Origin: a virus
Length of the DNA: 43,338 nt
Reading direction: 5' to 3' (one strand)
Virus record (IMG/VR): IMGVR_UViG_3300044489_000054
Span: 1-43,338 of that record
Shown here: positions 10,601 through 17,826 of the stretch, piece by piece
How positions within the stretch are numbered: the stretch's first letter is position 1
How the letters are laid out: each line of letters opens with the position of its first letter
Position numbers and translations under genes: made by a program
Notes under the pieces: generated by a model
What the model was told of the DNA's origin: nothing
Database searches by the model: none
Seen by the model: the letters and a program-made list of their open reading frames with translations, nothing else

Positions 10601-13600
10601 CAGCAACTACTGGCTGCTCAACTGGTAGATCTTTTACCTCTACAAGAGTATACGAAGTATCTTGACTTGGGGTTCTGGCATTTCTAAAATCCGCTTTAGC
10701 CTTAACTCCGTTATTCTTAAGCGCATTCTTTACTACCTCGTCGTCTGCTATAGATATATCAACGTTGTAAGTTATATTTTTTCCTTCCATGGAAAGACTT
10801 CCAGATGCTACAATCCTGTCTCCCTTTTCCGCAAAACTTGTATGTGCAATGCCTTCAGCAATCTTGTAATCCTTATAAGGAATAGCAACAATGTCTCCAC
10901 CTCTAGAAACAAAAAGCGCAGTTGGAATTCCTTGTGCTTGAAGGCCACTAAGAGTAGTCACGTTAACGTCATTGTGTGTCATAGCAATAAAGGAAATTGC
11001 GTGATCCTTCGGGGCACTAGTCTTTATTAGATCTCGTATATTGTGCGTAGTAACTACTCCATTGTGGAAGATCTGTATGCTTTTGTCTGTATTTAGTCCT
11101 CTAGCAACTGCAAGTTTAGCAGCGTCTTGCGGAGCAGTATTACCACGCGTGATTACAAAAGCACTGTCCTCATATAGATACATGTCCATAGGATCTTTAG
11201 AAGCAATGAATGTTTGTTCCTTTGAAAGTTCCACATCGAAATCGCCAACAGTAATCTGCTTGCCTTTTACTCTTGCTATATCACCCGCGTCCTTGGTTAA
11301 GAAACGCTCCAGTGGGCTGCTGCTTGCTGTTTCGGCTAAAAGATTGTCATACTTGAAAGTCAGACTGCCAAAGACAGGAGACTGGAATGTAACATATTCA
11401 GTGCCTTCAGGAATAGCATCTTTTAAGAAATTAGAAAACCCATGTGGCGTATTGAGATAGTCAGCATTACTACTAACTAGATAGGCGTTAGGATCCGTAC
11501 TTCTAATAATTACTAGATGTTGTTGTGGTTGGAAGGACATGAAGGTTGTAGCACCAGATATGGATGAAGGATCGAATGAGCCTTCGAATGTGGAAGATAC
11601 TAGTTGTCTAGTTGTTGGATTGTAGACTGCTACGGCCTGCTCGCCTTTGTTAAGAGTAACCCAGCCATCCTTGAATCCAGTCATACCTTTAGCAAGCATT
11701 TCACTAGGATCTTCACCAAGCAGCGTGTTCAATCTTCCGATAACAACATCACTTACCGGTGCACCTTTTTTACTTCTCCAGACAGTAATAACGTCATCAC
11801 TATATCCCATTTCACGAAGTGCTTGAAGAGCGTCCATGCGCAAGTCTGTAGGCGCTTCAATAAATACACCATGCATTGTTTGCCATCCAAGATAACTGTT
11901 CTTAGTACCCGCAGATGCTGCATGAGCAAGAGACTCAGTTGACTCTACAAAGGAGCGAGTGTAGTAATCGAACGAGAAGTAGCATTGTGCTTTTCCTGCC
12001 TCACCAGCCCTAAGAATATCCGTAATTGCTTCTGCACGCTCAACGGGATTATGCAGAAAACTTTTTTCTCCAGGCATAATTACCTGTGTCTTTACTGGTG
12101 GATACTTATGTGTTCCGGCTTCTGCTGCACGAGTTCTCATAGACAGAGGATCTAGTTCAGGAGCACGCACTTCTGAAGCCAGATCTGGATCCCGTTTTAT
12201 GCGTCTAGCAAGTTCTTTTGCTGCCTCATCATCCCTACTTCCGAACGCTCCAATGAACTGCCTCAACTTAATAAGGGGCATTTCGGGGTTGTCTGATGCT
12301 GTACGCTTTGCGAACTCACCTAGTGATATGCCTAGCCCTAGCATTTCCGAATCAGGATCTGCTCCCATCTTGATAAGTTTCTTTGCAACACGTATCCTTG
12401 CTTCGTCCTGTTGTCTGGCGTTAAGTTTTATTGGCTCAAAGTCCAAACTGATCATTACCTTCTTTTTAGAGTACCTAACAGAAACCACAGGCTGAGATTC
12501 TGATGCTGCTAACTGTTTGTAGTTACGTTGAAAAGCCATCTGATACAGCGACTCTGCGTCAGACTCGTGGGATCCAATAATGAAATAGTCATGCGCAGTT
12601 TTAGGATATTCCGGATTGTAATCCAGGTAGATTAGTTGATGAAAACCGATAGGATCATCCAAGACAGTAGCAGGAAGTTTATCTACTGCTGCGTGCAAAG
12701 CAAATGATTGATTGACAGGAGCCTCAATTCCCTTAGGTAGTTCACCTGCATTACCAAGTTCGTGTGCCCATTCAATCTTAACTCCTCGCTCACCAGGAGA
12801 AGCCATCTGTGCAATGGTTCCCTTTTCCATAATGAAAGCATATTCGTCCGTTGTAGATGCGGAGTACCAAATCATAGTCATATTTGGAATTGGTTGGTTT
12901 TTCTGTACGTAACCTTGCGCTATTTGAAGTGCAACATTTCTACTATAGGTTCCATGCTTATCGTATGGACCAACGAAGAAGTATCCAGCATCTGTAGCAA
13001 AGCATGCTATTCTAGCGCCTGGTGCTTTAGCGTTACGATTTAGTTCAGCAACGTCCTTTGCAATATCAACAGCAAGACGTGCAAAGTTAACTTCCTTACC
13101 TGGAGGAAGAAACTCTTTCTTTGTATCACCGAGTCTCTGAATGTAACTAAGATCACCAATCCACTGACCGGTATTAACCGCGTGTATGATTGGCTCATCC
13201 AGGTATTCCTCTCCCCACGCTATTTTCCGTATTTCCTCAGGACCAGTCTGGTACAGTTCCTTACCAGCACGCCAGTCATCAATGCTCATCACATTACTAG
13301 AGGGGAAAGGATTTATCGTCACATCGAAATTAGAGAAGTCAGCACCCTCATGATAGCCTCTAGCCATGTGGTTCTCGTAGAGGCTACGAAGTTGTGCTGC
13401 ATCCTTAATTTCAGGAAGATCATTTAGACCATGTCTATAGTGGTTAAGTAGTTGCACTCTTTCCTCAATGGTCAGGTCCTTGAAATATTTTTTAAACATC
13501 TTAGCCGCGTCTGCTTCTACCTGTCTTTGCAGCGGAACTAGGTACGGAGTTTGCCAGTCAATCCCTTCCCCGTAGTATTTCTCCATGTCGTATGGCCATC

Positions 13601-16600
13601 GTGCAAGATCATACTGCTGCTGACCCTTAGAGATACCAGCAGCCCGCGCTTCTTTCATAATGTGTCTGTTGACTAAAACAGCGTCAGGAAGATCATCAAG
13701 TTCTTTCTTTGCAAACCAGGCATAGCCTCCTGACTCGCCAATAATGCGTCCATATTCCATATCCATCTTCGCGTATTGCTTTTGGTACTCAGTCAGAAGC
13801 CTGTCTGAGTATTCTTTAGCAGTGATTAATCCAGCCTGGTGATCAGCAAAGAGTTGTGTCTGTGATACACGAACCCGCTTGATAGCGTTTACGTACTCCT
13901 CTTCCACCTGCTGCACTGCCTGTCGCATCTTAGATTGATCCTTCAATCCAGTAGCCAGAGCAGCATGCGCGTTAGCGCGAGAGAGTTGAAGATCATGCTC
14001 TATCTTACTAAGCGCCTTCACCAGATTCTCAGCAACCGTAACTTTTTCCTTCTTAGGTACTGTAGCATCTTTACGAACAACTTCACGAAGTTGCTTGCTT
14101 GCTTCTCCAACTACAGTTCCAGGAACTGGAGCCGGAGGAGACGTAACCTGCTTTGCAACTTCCAGCGGCCTCGTCATGTATACCTGTTCGAGATCTCGTA
14201 GACGCTTGACGAACTCTTCCCTGTTCTTTGATTTAGACGCAGCAGTCTTAATAAGTTGATGTAGTTCAGCAAGCCCGCTATCAGTAATGTCCTTAGCCAA
14301 TTCCTCAGATAGAATATCCCAAGGCTTGACTCTAATCGCGTCATCACCAAGCAATCGAACATTGCCACCGTGGCTTGATACAAACTCAGCAATCAACTCA
14401 CGTATCTGTGCAATGTTATCGGCACCCAAGAAGCCAGCCTGCTCGATCTTTCCCTTGATGATTCCTATTTCCTTGGGAGTAAGCAGTCTTGCTATTTCGT
14501 CTGGAAGAGTTACGTCTATCTGTGATCTACGCCACAGCGTTCTTGTAGCACCATCAAATGCTTGCTGCACGATAGTTCGTGATGCTTGCTGCTCAAATTT
14601 CTGTGCAGCATACATCGAGAATGTAGTAAGCCCAGGCTTGGTCATAAACGTTTCTCCAGCACCAATACCCTGCGTTGCTGCACGAACGTCATAACCAAGC
14701 ACCAACTTGTTCAAAGCAGCGCGACGACTGCTGATGAATGGAGAGTACCCATCAACCATGATATGCGCAACGTTGTCTGTAAAGTTTCTAATCGCGTAGC
14801 CCAGATTCATGCCCATGTATAGACGAGCGAATACGTTATCAAGAGGACGTCTTTTTTCAACAATGGCTTTAGCCCCACGCAGGATAATCCCTTTCTCGTA
14901 CTCGGCTACTGGTATCATTTCACTAATAGCAAACCTTGCTTTGTTGTACCAAGCATGTGCTACCTCAGTGGCTGTATGGGCTTCATCCGACATCTTAAGT
15001 GCTCTAGTTAGTGCAACAAGTTTTCCATCCTTGTCAGTTGCAATCTTCTTCATAAGTACTGCAGCACGTCGACCGTTTCGTGAAGATGGTGTCATTCCGT
15101 AACCACGATTGAAGAGTTCCCGACCAGCAGCCCTGACCTTTGCAGGATCATCGTCTGCTAGTTTAATCCACAACGAAGTTACTTCACCAATCTCGTCGTC
15201 AAGCCTTCGTGCGAATTCAGTCTCGAATTCCGGAGTACCTACTAGATTTTTCCAGTTAGGATCTGTTTTCATGCTGCCAAGAATAGCACGATTTGCTGTA
15301 CCGTTTACGATCTCTACAGCCTGAGCCGCTTCTTCCGCAACCATGTGTCTCATAGAATCGGTTGTATACGGAGCAACAATAGCAGCGCCCTTACCAAAGA
15401 TATTCTCGGCTTCCTTAACCTGACCAGCACGAGAACTCAGCATTGCTATATCGTTAGCAACCGTTTCTGTAGGAAGAAGATGATCGAACAATGCTTGCTC
15501 ATCTATCTTCTTCCCAACACGTAGCGCCTCACCAGCGTCTGTAAGTTGTGGAAGATTAACCATTCTATTTGCTTTTGCAAGATCCATGACCTTTATGACT
15601 TTGTCGAATGCCACGTCTACTATGTTCAAAGGATCAAACACTGTTTGGCCAATCATTTCTTTCCACCAAACAGAATGCTTCATCAAGACTTCTTGTGCCT
15701 CTTCGTCAGTGAAATCACCCATAGTGTTCAGTTCTCTGTAGGCATTACCAGCAGCCTCAGGTCCAGAAAACTGAATACCACGAGAATACACCCAGGCACG
15801 CTCTTGCTGCGGTGTATTTACTCCATAGAGTTCTCGCTCGTGTCCATAGAACGCATCACCAAGCAAGGTCTCTACAACCTCTGCAGGAGTATTTATAAGT
15901 TCCAATGAAGCCGAAGCCGTTCTACCAAAGTCAGAGGTAGTAATGTTAGTTATGATATTGTCGAAGGAGTTCCACGGAAGATCCGTACCAGTTTGGCCCC
16001 AACTGCTCCAAGCATTTCTTGCTTTACTCCATCGCGCGTTTACGTGTTCATCCACATAGTTAATAAAGGACTCGCCCTTTTTCCAACCCATAGGAGCATC
16101 AGTCTCAGGGTTATAAGGATCAGGCTTTACCTCTGGAGATACCGTTTCCAGATCCTGAGCGGCTGATTGCATATCCTTATCCGCTTGCTTCTTCTGCTCT
16201 TCCGCAACTGGTCCAGTAATTGCTGGAGGAGCCAGACCAAAGAAGTCAGCGATTGAAGATGTGAGATTGGAAAAAAAGTCGCCCTGTGCCACCTCCGCCT
16301 CGCTGGTTTGCACAGGGGGTTTCTTTTCCACGGTGGTGCTTTCGATGCTTGTCTCTGGCGATTCGAGTTCGTAATTAACACCGGAGGAGTAATCTTCACT
16401 AGGTGGCGTAGACTCTCTTCCGGATACTTGATCAAGAACTTCCTTCTCTGTCATTTCCATACTGGAATCGCCACGTTGGCCAGATGGTTTATGGAATGGT
16501 TGGTTAATATCTTCCCATCCCGCAGGACGCTCCCACGGTTGCCACATTTTGAAGCCTAACCTATCCGGATGTGTGGGAGGCAAGGCTTGTGGCGTTGGTT

Positions 16601-16718
16601 TATAATTTCCAGTGTATTCATTTCTTGGTGTAGGTGCAGGTGGCTGTGGTACACCACCTGCACCATAGACCGGCTTCTGTATTCTAGGAGCCGGAGGGGC
16701 GGGTGGATTCTTGCTCAT
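4677..16718 (-). CDS. Giant 4013-residue polyvalent virion-type protein with zincin-like HEAGH motif
   Basis: This single uninterrupted frame fills 12 kb. The start follows GAGGG. Visible parts: proline-rich N-terminus (1-180) holding a complete dispersed repeat (EKKPPV at 131-136, AQGDFF at 144-149); an all-helical region with a hydrophobic segment near 635-655 (MNLGYAIRNFTDNVAHIM); a coiled-coil region (about 880-1000); many degenerate alpha/beta modules (about 1230-2955); a Pro-Thr linker near 2700-2718; a second EKKPPV at 3062-3067; HEAGH at 3119-3123, a zinc metalloprotease signature; and an aromatic hydrophobic helix near 3466 (FPWVYWYTRAVPNW) in the C-terminal part. The layout resembles large polyvalent phage proteins that are packaged and injected. 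I see no single-subunit RNA polymerase motifs. Injection and protease roles are inference. Confidence 0.85.
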   Translation of the reverse strand: MSKNPPAPPAPRIQKPVYGAGGVPQPPAPTPRNEYTGNYKPTPQALPPTHPDRLGFKMWQPWERPAGWEDINQPFHKPSGQRGDSSMEMTEKEVLDQVSGRESTPPSEDYSSGVNYELESPETSIESTTVEKKPPVQTSEAEVAQGDFFSNLTSSIADFFGLAPPAITGPVAEEQKKQADKDMQSAAQDLETVSPEVKPDPYNPETDAPMGWKKGESFINYVDEHVNARWSKARNAWSSWGQTGTDLPWNSFDNIITNITTSDFGRTASASLELINTPAEVVETLLGDAFYGHERELYGVNTPQQERAWVYSRGIQFSGPEAAGNAYRELNTMGDFTDEEAQEVLMKHSVWWKEMIGQTVFDPLNIVDVAFDKVIKVMDLAKANRMVNLPQLTDAGEALRVGKKIDEQALFDHLLPTETVANDIAMLSSRAGQVKEAENIFGKGAAIVAPYTTDSMRHMVAEEAAQAVEIVNGTANRAILGSMKTDPNWKNLVGTPEFETEFARRLDDEIGEVTSLWIKLADDDPAKVRAAGRELFNRGYGMTPSSRNGRRAAVLMKKIATDKDGKLVALTRALKMSDEAHTATEVAHAWYNKARFAISEMIPVAEYEKGIILRGAKAIVEKRRPLDNVFARLYMGMNLGYAIRNFTDNVAHIMVDGYSPFISSRRAALNKLVLGYDVRAATQGIGAGETFMTKPGLTTFSMYAAQKFEQQASRTIVQQAFDGATRTLWRRSQIDVTLPDEIARLLTPKEIGIIKGKIEQAGFLGADNIAQIRELIAEFVSSHGGNVRLLGDDAIRVKPWDILSEELAKDITDSGLAELHQLIKTAASKSKNREEFVKRLRDLEQVYMTRPLEVAKQVTSPPAPVPGTVVGEASKQLREVVRKDATVPKKEKVTVAENLVKALSKIEHDLQLSRANAHAALATGLKDQSKMRQAVQQVEEEYVNAIKRVRVSQTQLFADHQAGLITAKEYSDRLLTEYQKQYAKMDMEYGRIIGESGGYAWFAKKELDDLPDAVLVNRHIMKEARAAGISKGQQQYDLARWPYDMEKYYGEGIDWQTPYLVPLQRQVEADAAKMFKKYFKDLTIEERVQLLNHYRHGLNDLPEIKDAAQLRSLYENHMARGYHEGADFSNFDVTINPFPSSNVMSIDDWRAGKELYQTGPEEIRKIAWGEEYLDEPIIHAVNTGQWIGDLSYIQRLGDTKKEFLPPGKEVNFARLAVDIAKDVAELNRNAKAPGARIACFATDAGYFFVGPYDKHGTYSRNVALQIAQGYVQKNQPIPNMTMIWYSASTTDEYAFIMEKGTIAQMASPGERGVKIEWAHELGNAGELPKGIEAPVNQSFALHAAVDKLPATVLDDPIGFHQLIYLDYNPEYPKTAHDYFIIGSHESDAESLYQMAFQRNYKQLAASESQPVVSVRYSKKKVMISLDFEPIKLNARQQDEARIRVAKKLIKMGADPDSEMLGLGISLGEFAKRTASDNPEMPLIKLRQFIGAFGSRDDEAAKELARRIKRDPDLASEVRAPELDPLSMRTRAAEAGTHKYPPVKTQVIMPGEKSFLHNPVERAEAITDILRAGEAGKAQCYFSFDYYTRSFVESTESLAHAASAGTKNSYLGWQTMHGVFIEAPTDLRMDALQALREMGYSDDVITVWRSKKGAPVSDVVIGRLNTLLGEDPSEMLAKGMTGFKDGWVTLNKGEQAVAVYNPTTRQLVSSTFEGSFDPSSISGATTFMSFQPQQHLVIIRSTDPNAYLVSSNADYLNTPHGFSNFLKDAIPEGTEYVTFQSPVFGSLTFKYDNLLAETASSSPLERFLTKDAGDIARVKGKQITVGDFDVELSKEQTFIASKDPMDMYLYEDSAFVITRGNTAPQDAAKLAVARGLNTDKSIQIFHNGVVTTHNIRDLIKTSAPKDHAISFIAMTHNDVNVTTLSGLQAQGIPTALFVSRGGDIVAIPYKDYKIAEGIAHTSFAEKGDRIVASGSLSMEGKNITYNVDISIADDEVVKNALKNNGVKAKADFRNARTPSQDTSYTLVEVKDLPVEQPVVAVDVTPAQPVLNLANREVDFYLPYDELDLTKAVLLTADMKKSLGLFRQKGNFVIRTNNANPLSNKPIADKLLDYGFNKQTPVLVTNLDTKETTPFILADLAGAGDAPVDIAEATTLPVSTEVQRVAIDVKSRKAATTKPEAGRKAVEVLPKDAEVMEGLKLPDGTIVPDGQVTETTVKALEQLPPDTPVIVQTPTGEVSGKAEQVASDIRYSNVLDLESNPDVKAYMSKPIGEQERYIVTKDTGEVIKVAPGTVIPNKASLVLVKSGDTYIVATHELSSFVGIRKVAAELKMAPDQVILIDDGLFKRGRTTRLTPGFLAGEEVAGSNSLRHRRWSMLGSNTTVKDFGSEAWDLQSSAGTGSMRLRRVPLDNPYPKGKSGVVTVSKRGDKPIMVTGVMDRTETMELFTELAGRKIDRNTPVIWRTYTQSANIPMIERTSTLGDLGNGVFQGSYYRQEELFGDINLPSGGGQGLVPDELNMVQNWLNPDGSAAISDWSGALDAEVPDHLAYITHYTSSIGTVFSRSANIRAAENTIVGHIYWNQDGTKKVILEFAPDQFIDEASRAEGRLEEAAKLLRAGVPEKTPVRMQGDRVTNLEDFVDEKVRMEVQAIKTRPKAPEVPPAPEVAPTVITPPVSDEALEAAAREDLKENVMAQIGPRPKKAAPTPTPTPTPTPTPTPTPTKSKPKSTTPRMDRPKITVTELGDDIQKPEPWVTTLNLDTGILQKSELKEVSEIIASTNGRSAIIRKLEDGTIEVHVPDGRIKQTFARMREAGVDPDASVMLYDMQHTQPTGFETNVGGAATLIVSSNDKDRIWHFIGASHPDDAASVMITADESADAIAHIGGDLDANDLAKQLNTKPKDAILITKTSNGQFHVESKLPSFDVVQAINRWGMTDDVTIATFKSKDLISDYPAHMGEINRMATIDSYAVLKDNKRVPLQKVKNWSEVTHIINKNETESIRVAKYIGGLKREDFAHRAMNVFNLTPEQRDGVMTIFDAIAKSWASTYGEDWRLWYERFISDVRFEKKPPVHLSGLESIAKMAERASFQRVGKEVFGSWSLNPLTGLGVLKGFENANASTLMHEAGHMLVPMLRNDDLIIIEKWVGRRRNLWDVNDQEKFAKAFEMYIFEGFAPTKGLLGVFEKMKRWISDAYRALFNRRGPMEKFPDDVRSVFDNLLTYDIGDVTDTWKKNRAARDKVLMELRDAGGVKASIESPGKLETRAGDILEPDAVKPDEVVPRVYAKPVQAMKEFKIGDIPYAMYPVRKKNGSIDLVPFACVNKPEWEGKVVAANEYREYVRAHAQKVMASGKPEAVVAQNAVSAVQSGLASGPSPSAVSVNTDMAVRATNLLERVIKEVEDMPATTLTRSLEQAGKAGEPLDNVLNTFTKRLQSRHVDVHAAAAKYAKRVRDHALLDYQMRRTPDILLQLAFPWVYWYTRAVPNWAQSLARSPGAVNAYLRMRRGIEQMNKDDPDIPDWAKNHIAISGVPGFDGKLLWDFESTFIPVQNIFESFEDPDRERSAFGKAIQAIGRYGPAVHPLLMFAYAAERALQGDREGARTPGYLSPVTRSFAALTGKVVEPWMWTRDPRTGNVQPFVGGTKWNVASATRRLAASQMLGSLSPDDAIYAAATQRGPTFADAIVSALSAQRLPALASMFLGLRITPRAGWESELAKQGREYQDLKKTMLPKEAATQILGKYPWLSTAWLAYDTEQQRISSLAWNVLNRVPPGKSGAALLDKLGFTSVMREKFYQSAGDLSGWQPADYQALTYAVMDAAELIASPTGEIAQGIKRAKEKRAALYKRSETEWPSAQKWQDKFFETEQTKGHDAAIAYAISTQNPNQPNSGLFGYWDWLNREMISDPDLLQYYADAEDVDRAATTIVHQAAEVRWPGVHAYNDKWWDLNKDKNAQRALMKQQIPNTTTTVGAYLIAYWGWKDKATETAKKALAKHREAAGSSSKVSVNPLTNPTLAQMSALEK
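7515..7535. repeat. Dispersed repeat, copy R2 (single arm) inside the giant gene
   Basis: Plus-strand GTGCACAGGGGGTTTCTTTT is the one-arm form of the family. It is read in frame by the minus-strand giant gene as EKKPPVH at residues 3062-3068, in a linker about 50 residues before the HEAGH motif. The same peptide is produced by copies R3 and R11. Confidence 0.85.
8564..8617. repeat. Tandem TTGGTG hexamer tract encoding a Pro-Thr linker
   Basis: Eight perfect TTGGTG units (8564-8611) and one variant unit TAGGTG encode alternating Pro-Thr on the minus strand in the giant protein, a stiff extended linker before the last alpha/beta modules. Tracts like this change length by slippage in whole hexamers, which keeps the frame. 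Confidence 0.9.
16269..16329. repeat. Dispersed palindromic repeat, copy R3 (both arms) in the giant gene N-terminus
   Basis: Arms at 16269-16289 (GGAAAAAAAGTCGCCCTGTGC) and 16310-16329 are inverted to each other around a 20-base spacer. The element is read in frame on the minus strand: the first arm gives EKKPPVQ and the second gives AQGDFFS (residues 131-150). This is the clearest example of the whole palindrome sitting inside a coding sequence. Confidence 0.9.
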
Positions 16719-16881
16719 AATACCCTCGTAAAATGAAGGATGGAAGTGATACCCGCTCTGTTTCTACCTGTTGAACTTCTGCACCACGCTCGTGCTCACG
16801 CTGTGCAGCCAATATATTCGATAGCGTACGCTTCTGACTTTGCAGTGCAGAAGCGTACGCATTACGAATTACGTTAGCCAC
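16684..16881 (-). CDS. Small helical protein of the head operon
   Basis: 65 residues with a GTG start. It overlaps the upstream gene by 13 bp and the giant gene by 35 bp, so translational coupling is likely; its own ribosome site is weak. Residues 1-45 are a Gln/Arg/Ala-rich amphipathic helix (ALQSQKRTLSNILAAQREHE), and the tail is polar. The family is not recognised. The dense overlaps on both sides are the main reason to call it real. It may be a small virion or assembly component. Confidence 0.6.
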   Translation of the reverse strand: MANVIRNAYASALQSQKRTLSNILAAQREHERGAEVQQVETERVSLPSFILRGYYEQESTRPSGS

Positions 16882-17825
16882 AGGTTTCTACCGACACCAC
16901 CACGAGTAGTCGAGGAACCAAATGGTTTGGTTATTGCACGACGATAACCAACCGTTCCTATTTCACTCGGACTGGTACTGCGTAGTTGCGGATTCACTAG
17001 ATTCTGCGCTAGCGCTAGAACAGGCGCCAGCGAATTATTGTTCAGAACTTGGTTCTCCAACGTCTCCAGATGTGCAGCAGATGCAGCCTTAGCAGCACGT
17101 GTTTTACGTTGGAAACCCAAATCCTCATCCAATGTTGGCATTGCTTGATTTGCTGTATTCAAGTATTCTCTAAGCCATGTAAGAGGAGCCATCTGTTTAT
17201 TTACCGCTTCAGTTTGTACTGCTGTAGGAGCACCAGTTCCATAAACCATTTCTGCTAGTTTCCTGGGAGTAAGTTGATCCATTGCATACCACAACCTGTT
17301 TCCCTGAAGCAAGTACTGGTTAGGATTTAGTTCTTGCGGTGAAGCACTAGCCGAAGAATATCCAGCCTGCGGTTGTGAAATGCGTTGACTACCAGGAACA
17401 CCAGGTGGCTTTTGTACGTTAGCATATGAACCAAACGCTGTGGGATTTTGCTGTGCAAGCCATTGTCCCATTTGCCACTGGGTGCCAGGATCCATATAAC
17501 GCAGCAGTGTATTTACTGCTGTTTGTAGAACATTAGCAGATGAAGCATCTTTAGGATTGTATTGCTTATGCCAGGAAGGTAGAGACGCAACAAAACCTTG
17601 TGTGTTTGGCTGTATTCTGTTTGCATTCTGCCCACCGCTATATATCTTCAAGCCTCTCCGACGAGGAACGTATCCAGTATTTACCATATTTACTGGAGCA
17701 GGCGGTGGGTTTGGAAGCGGTGGTGAAGGGGGCATAGGTGGTGGTAATGGAGTTGGTGGTGTTGAAGGTGTTGAAGGTGCTGGAAGCCACGGATTAGGAT
17801 ATATTCTAGGATCTTCTAGAGCCAT
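16869..17825 (-). CDS. Proline-rich structural-module protein
   Basis: 318 residues, start behind AGGGGAGGG. Residues about 8-45 are an extreme Pro/Ser/Thr stretch, followed by a more normal region (about 50-318) with helices such as LLRYMDPGTQWQMGQWLAQ, and a small-residue C-terminal tail. It lies between the giant gene and another Pro/Gly-rich gene, with a 1-bp gap to the latter. No known domain is recognised. Pro-rich low-complexity leaders recur in three adjacent genes here, including the giant protein, which suggests that the three products act together, perhaps as internal virion proteins. Confidence 0.75.
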   Translation of the reverse strand: MALEDPRIYPNPWLPAPSTPSTPPTPLPPPMPPSPPLPNPPPAPVNMVNTGYVPRRRGLKIYSGGQNANRIQPNTQGFVASLPSWHKQYNPKDASSANVLQTAVNTLLRYMDPGTQWQMGQWLAQQNPTAFGSYANVQKPPGVPGSQRISQPQAGYSSASASPQELNPNQYLLQGNRLWYAMDQLTPRKLAEMVYGTGAPTAVQTEAVNKQMAPLTWLREYLNTANQAMPTLDEDLGFQRKTRAAKAASAAHLETLENQVLNNNSLAPVLALAQNLVNPQLRSTSPSEIGTVGYRRAITKPFGSSTTRGGVGRNLWLT

Positions 17826-17826
17826 A

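Noticed and set aside
4677-16718. N4-type virion RNA polymerase in the giant protein
   Set aside because: The size and capsid family suggested it, but I could not find the polymerase motifs (such as the Tyr/Lys finger motif B or the HD motif C) in the translation.
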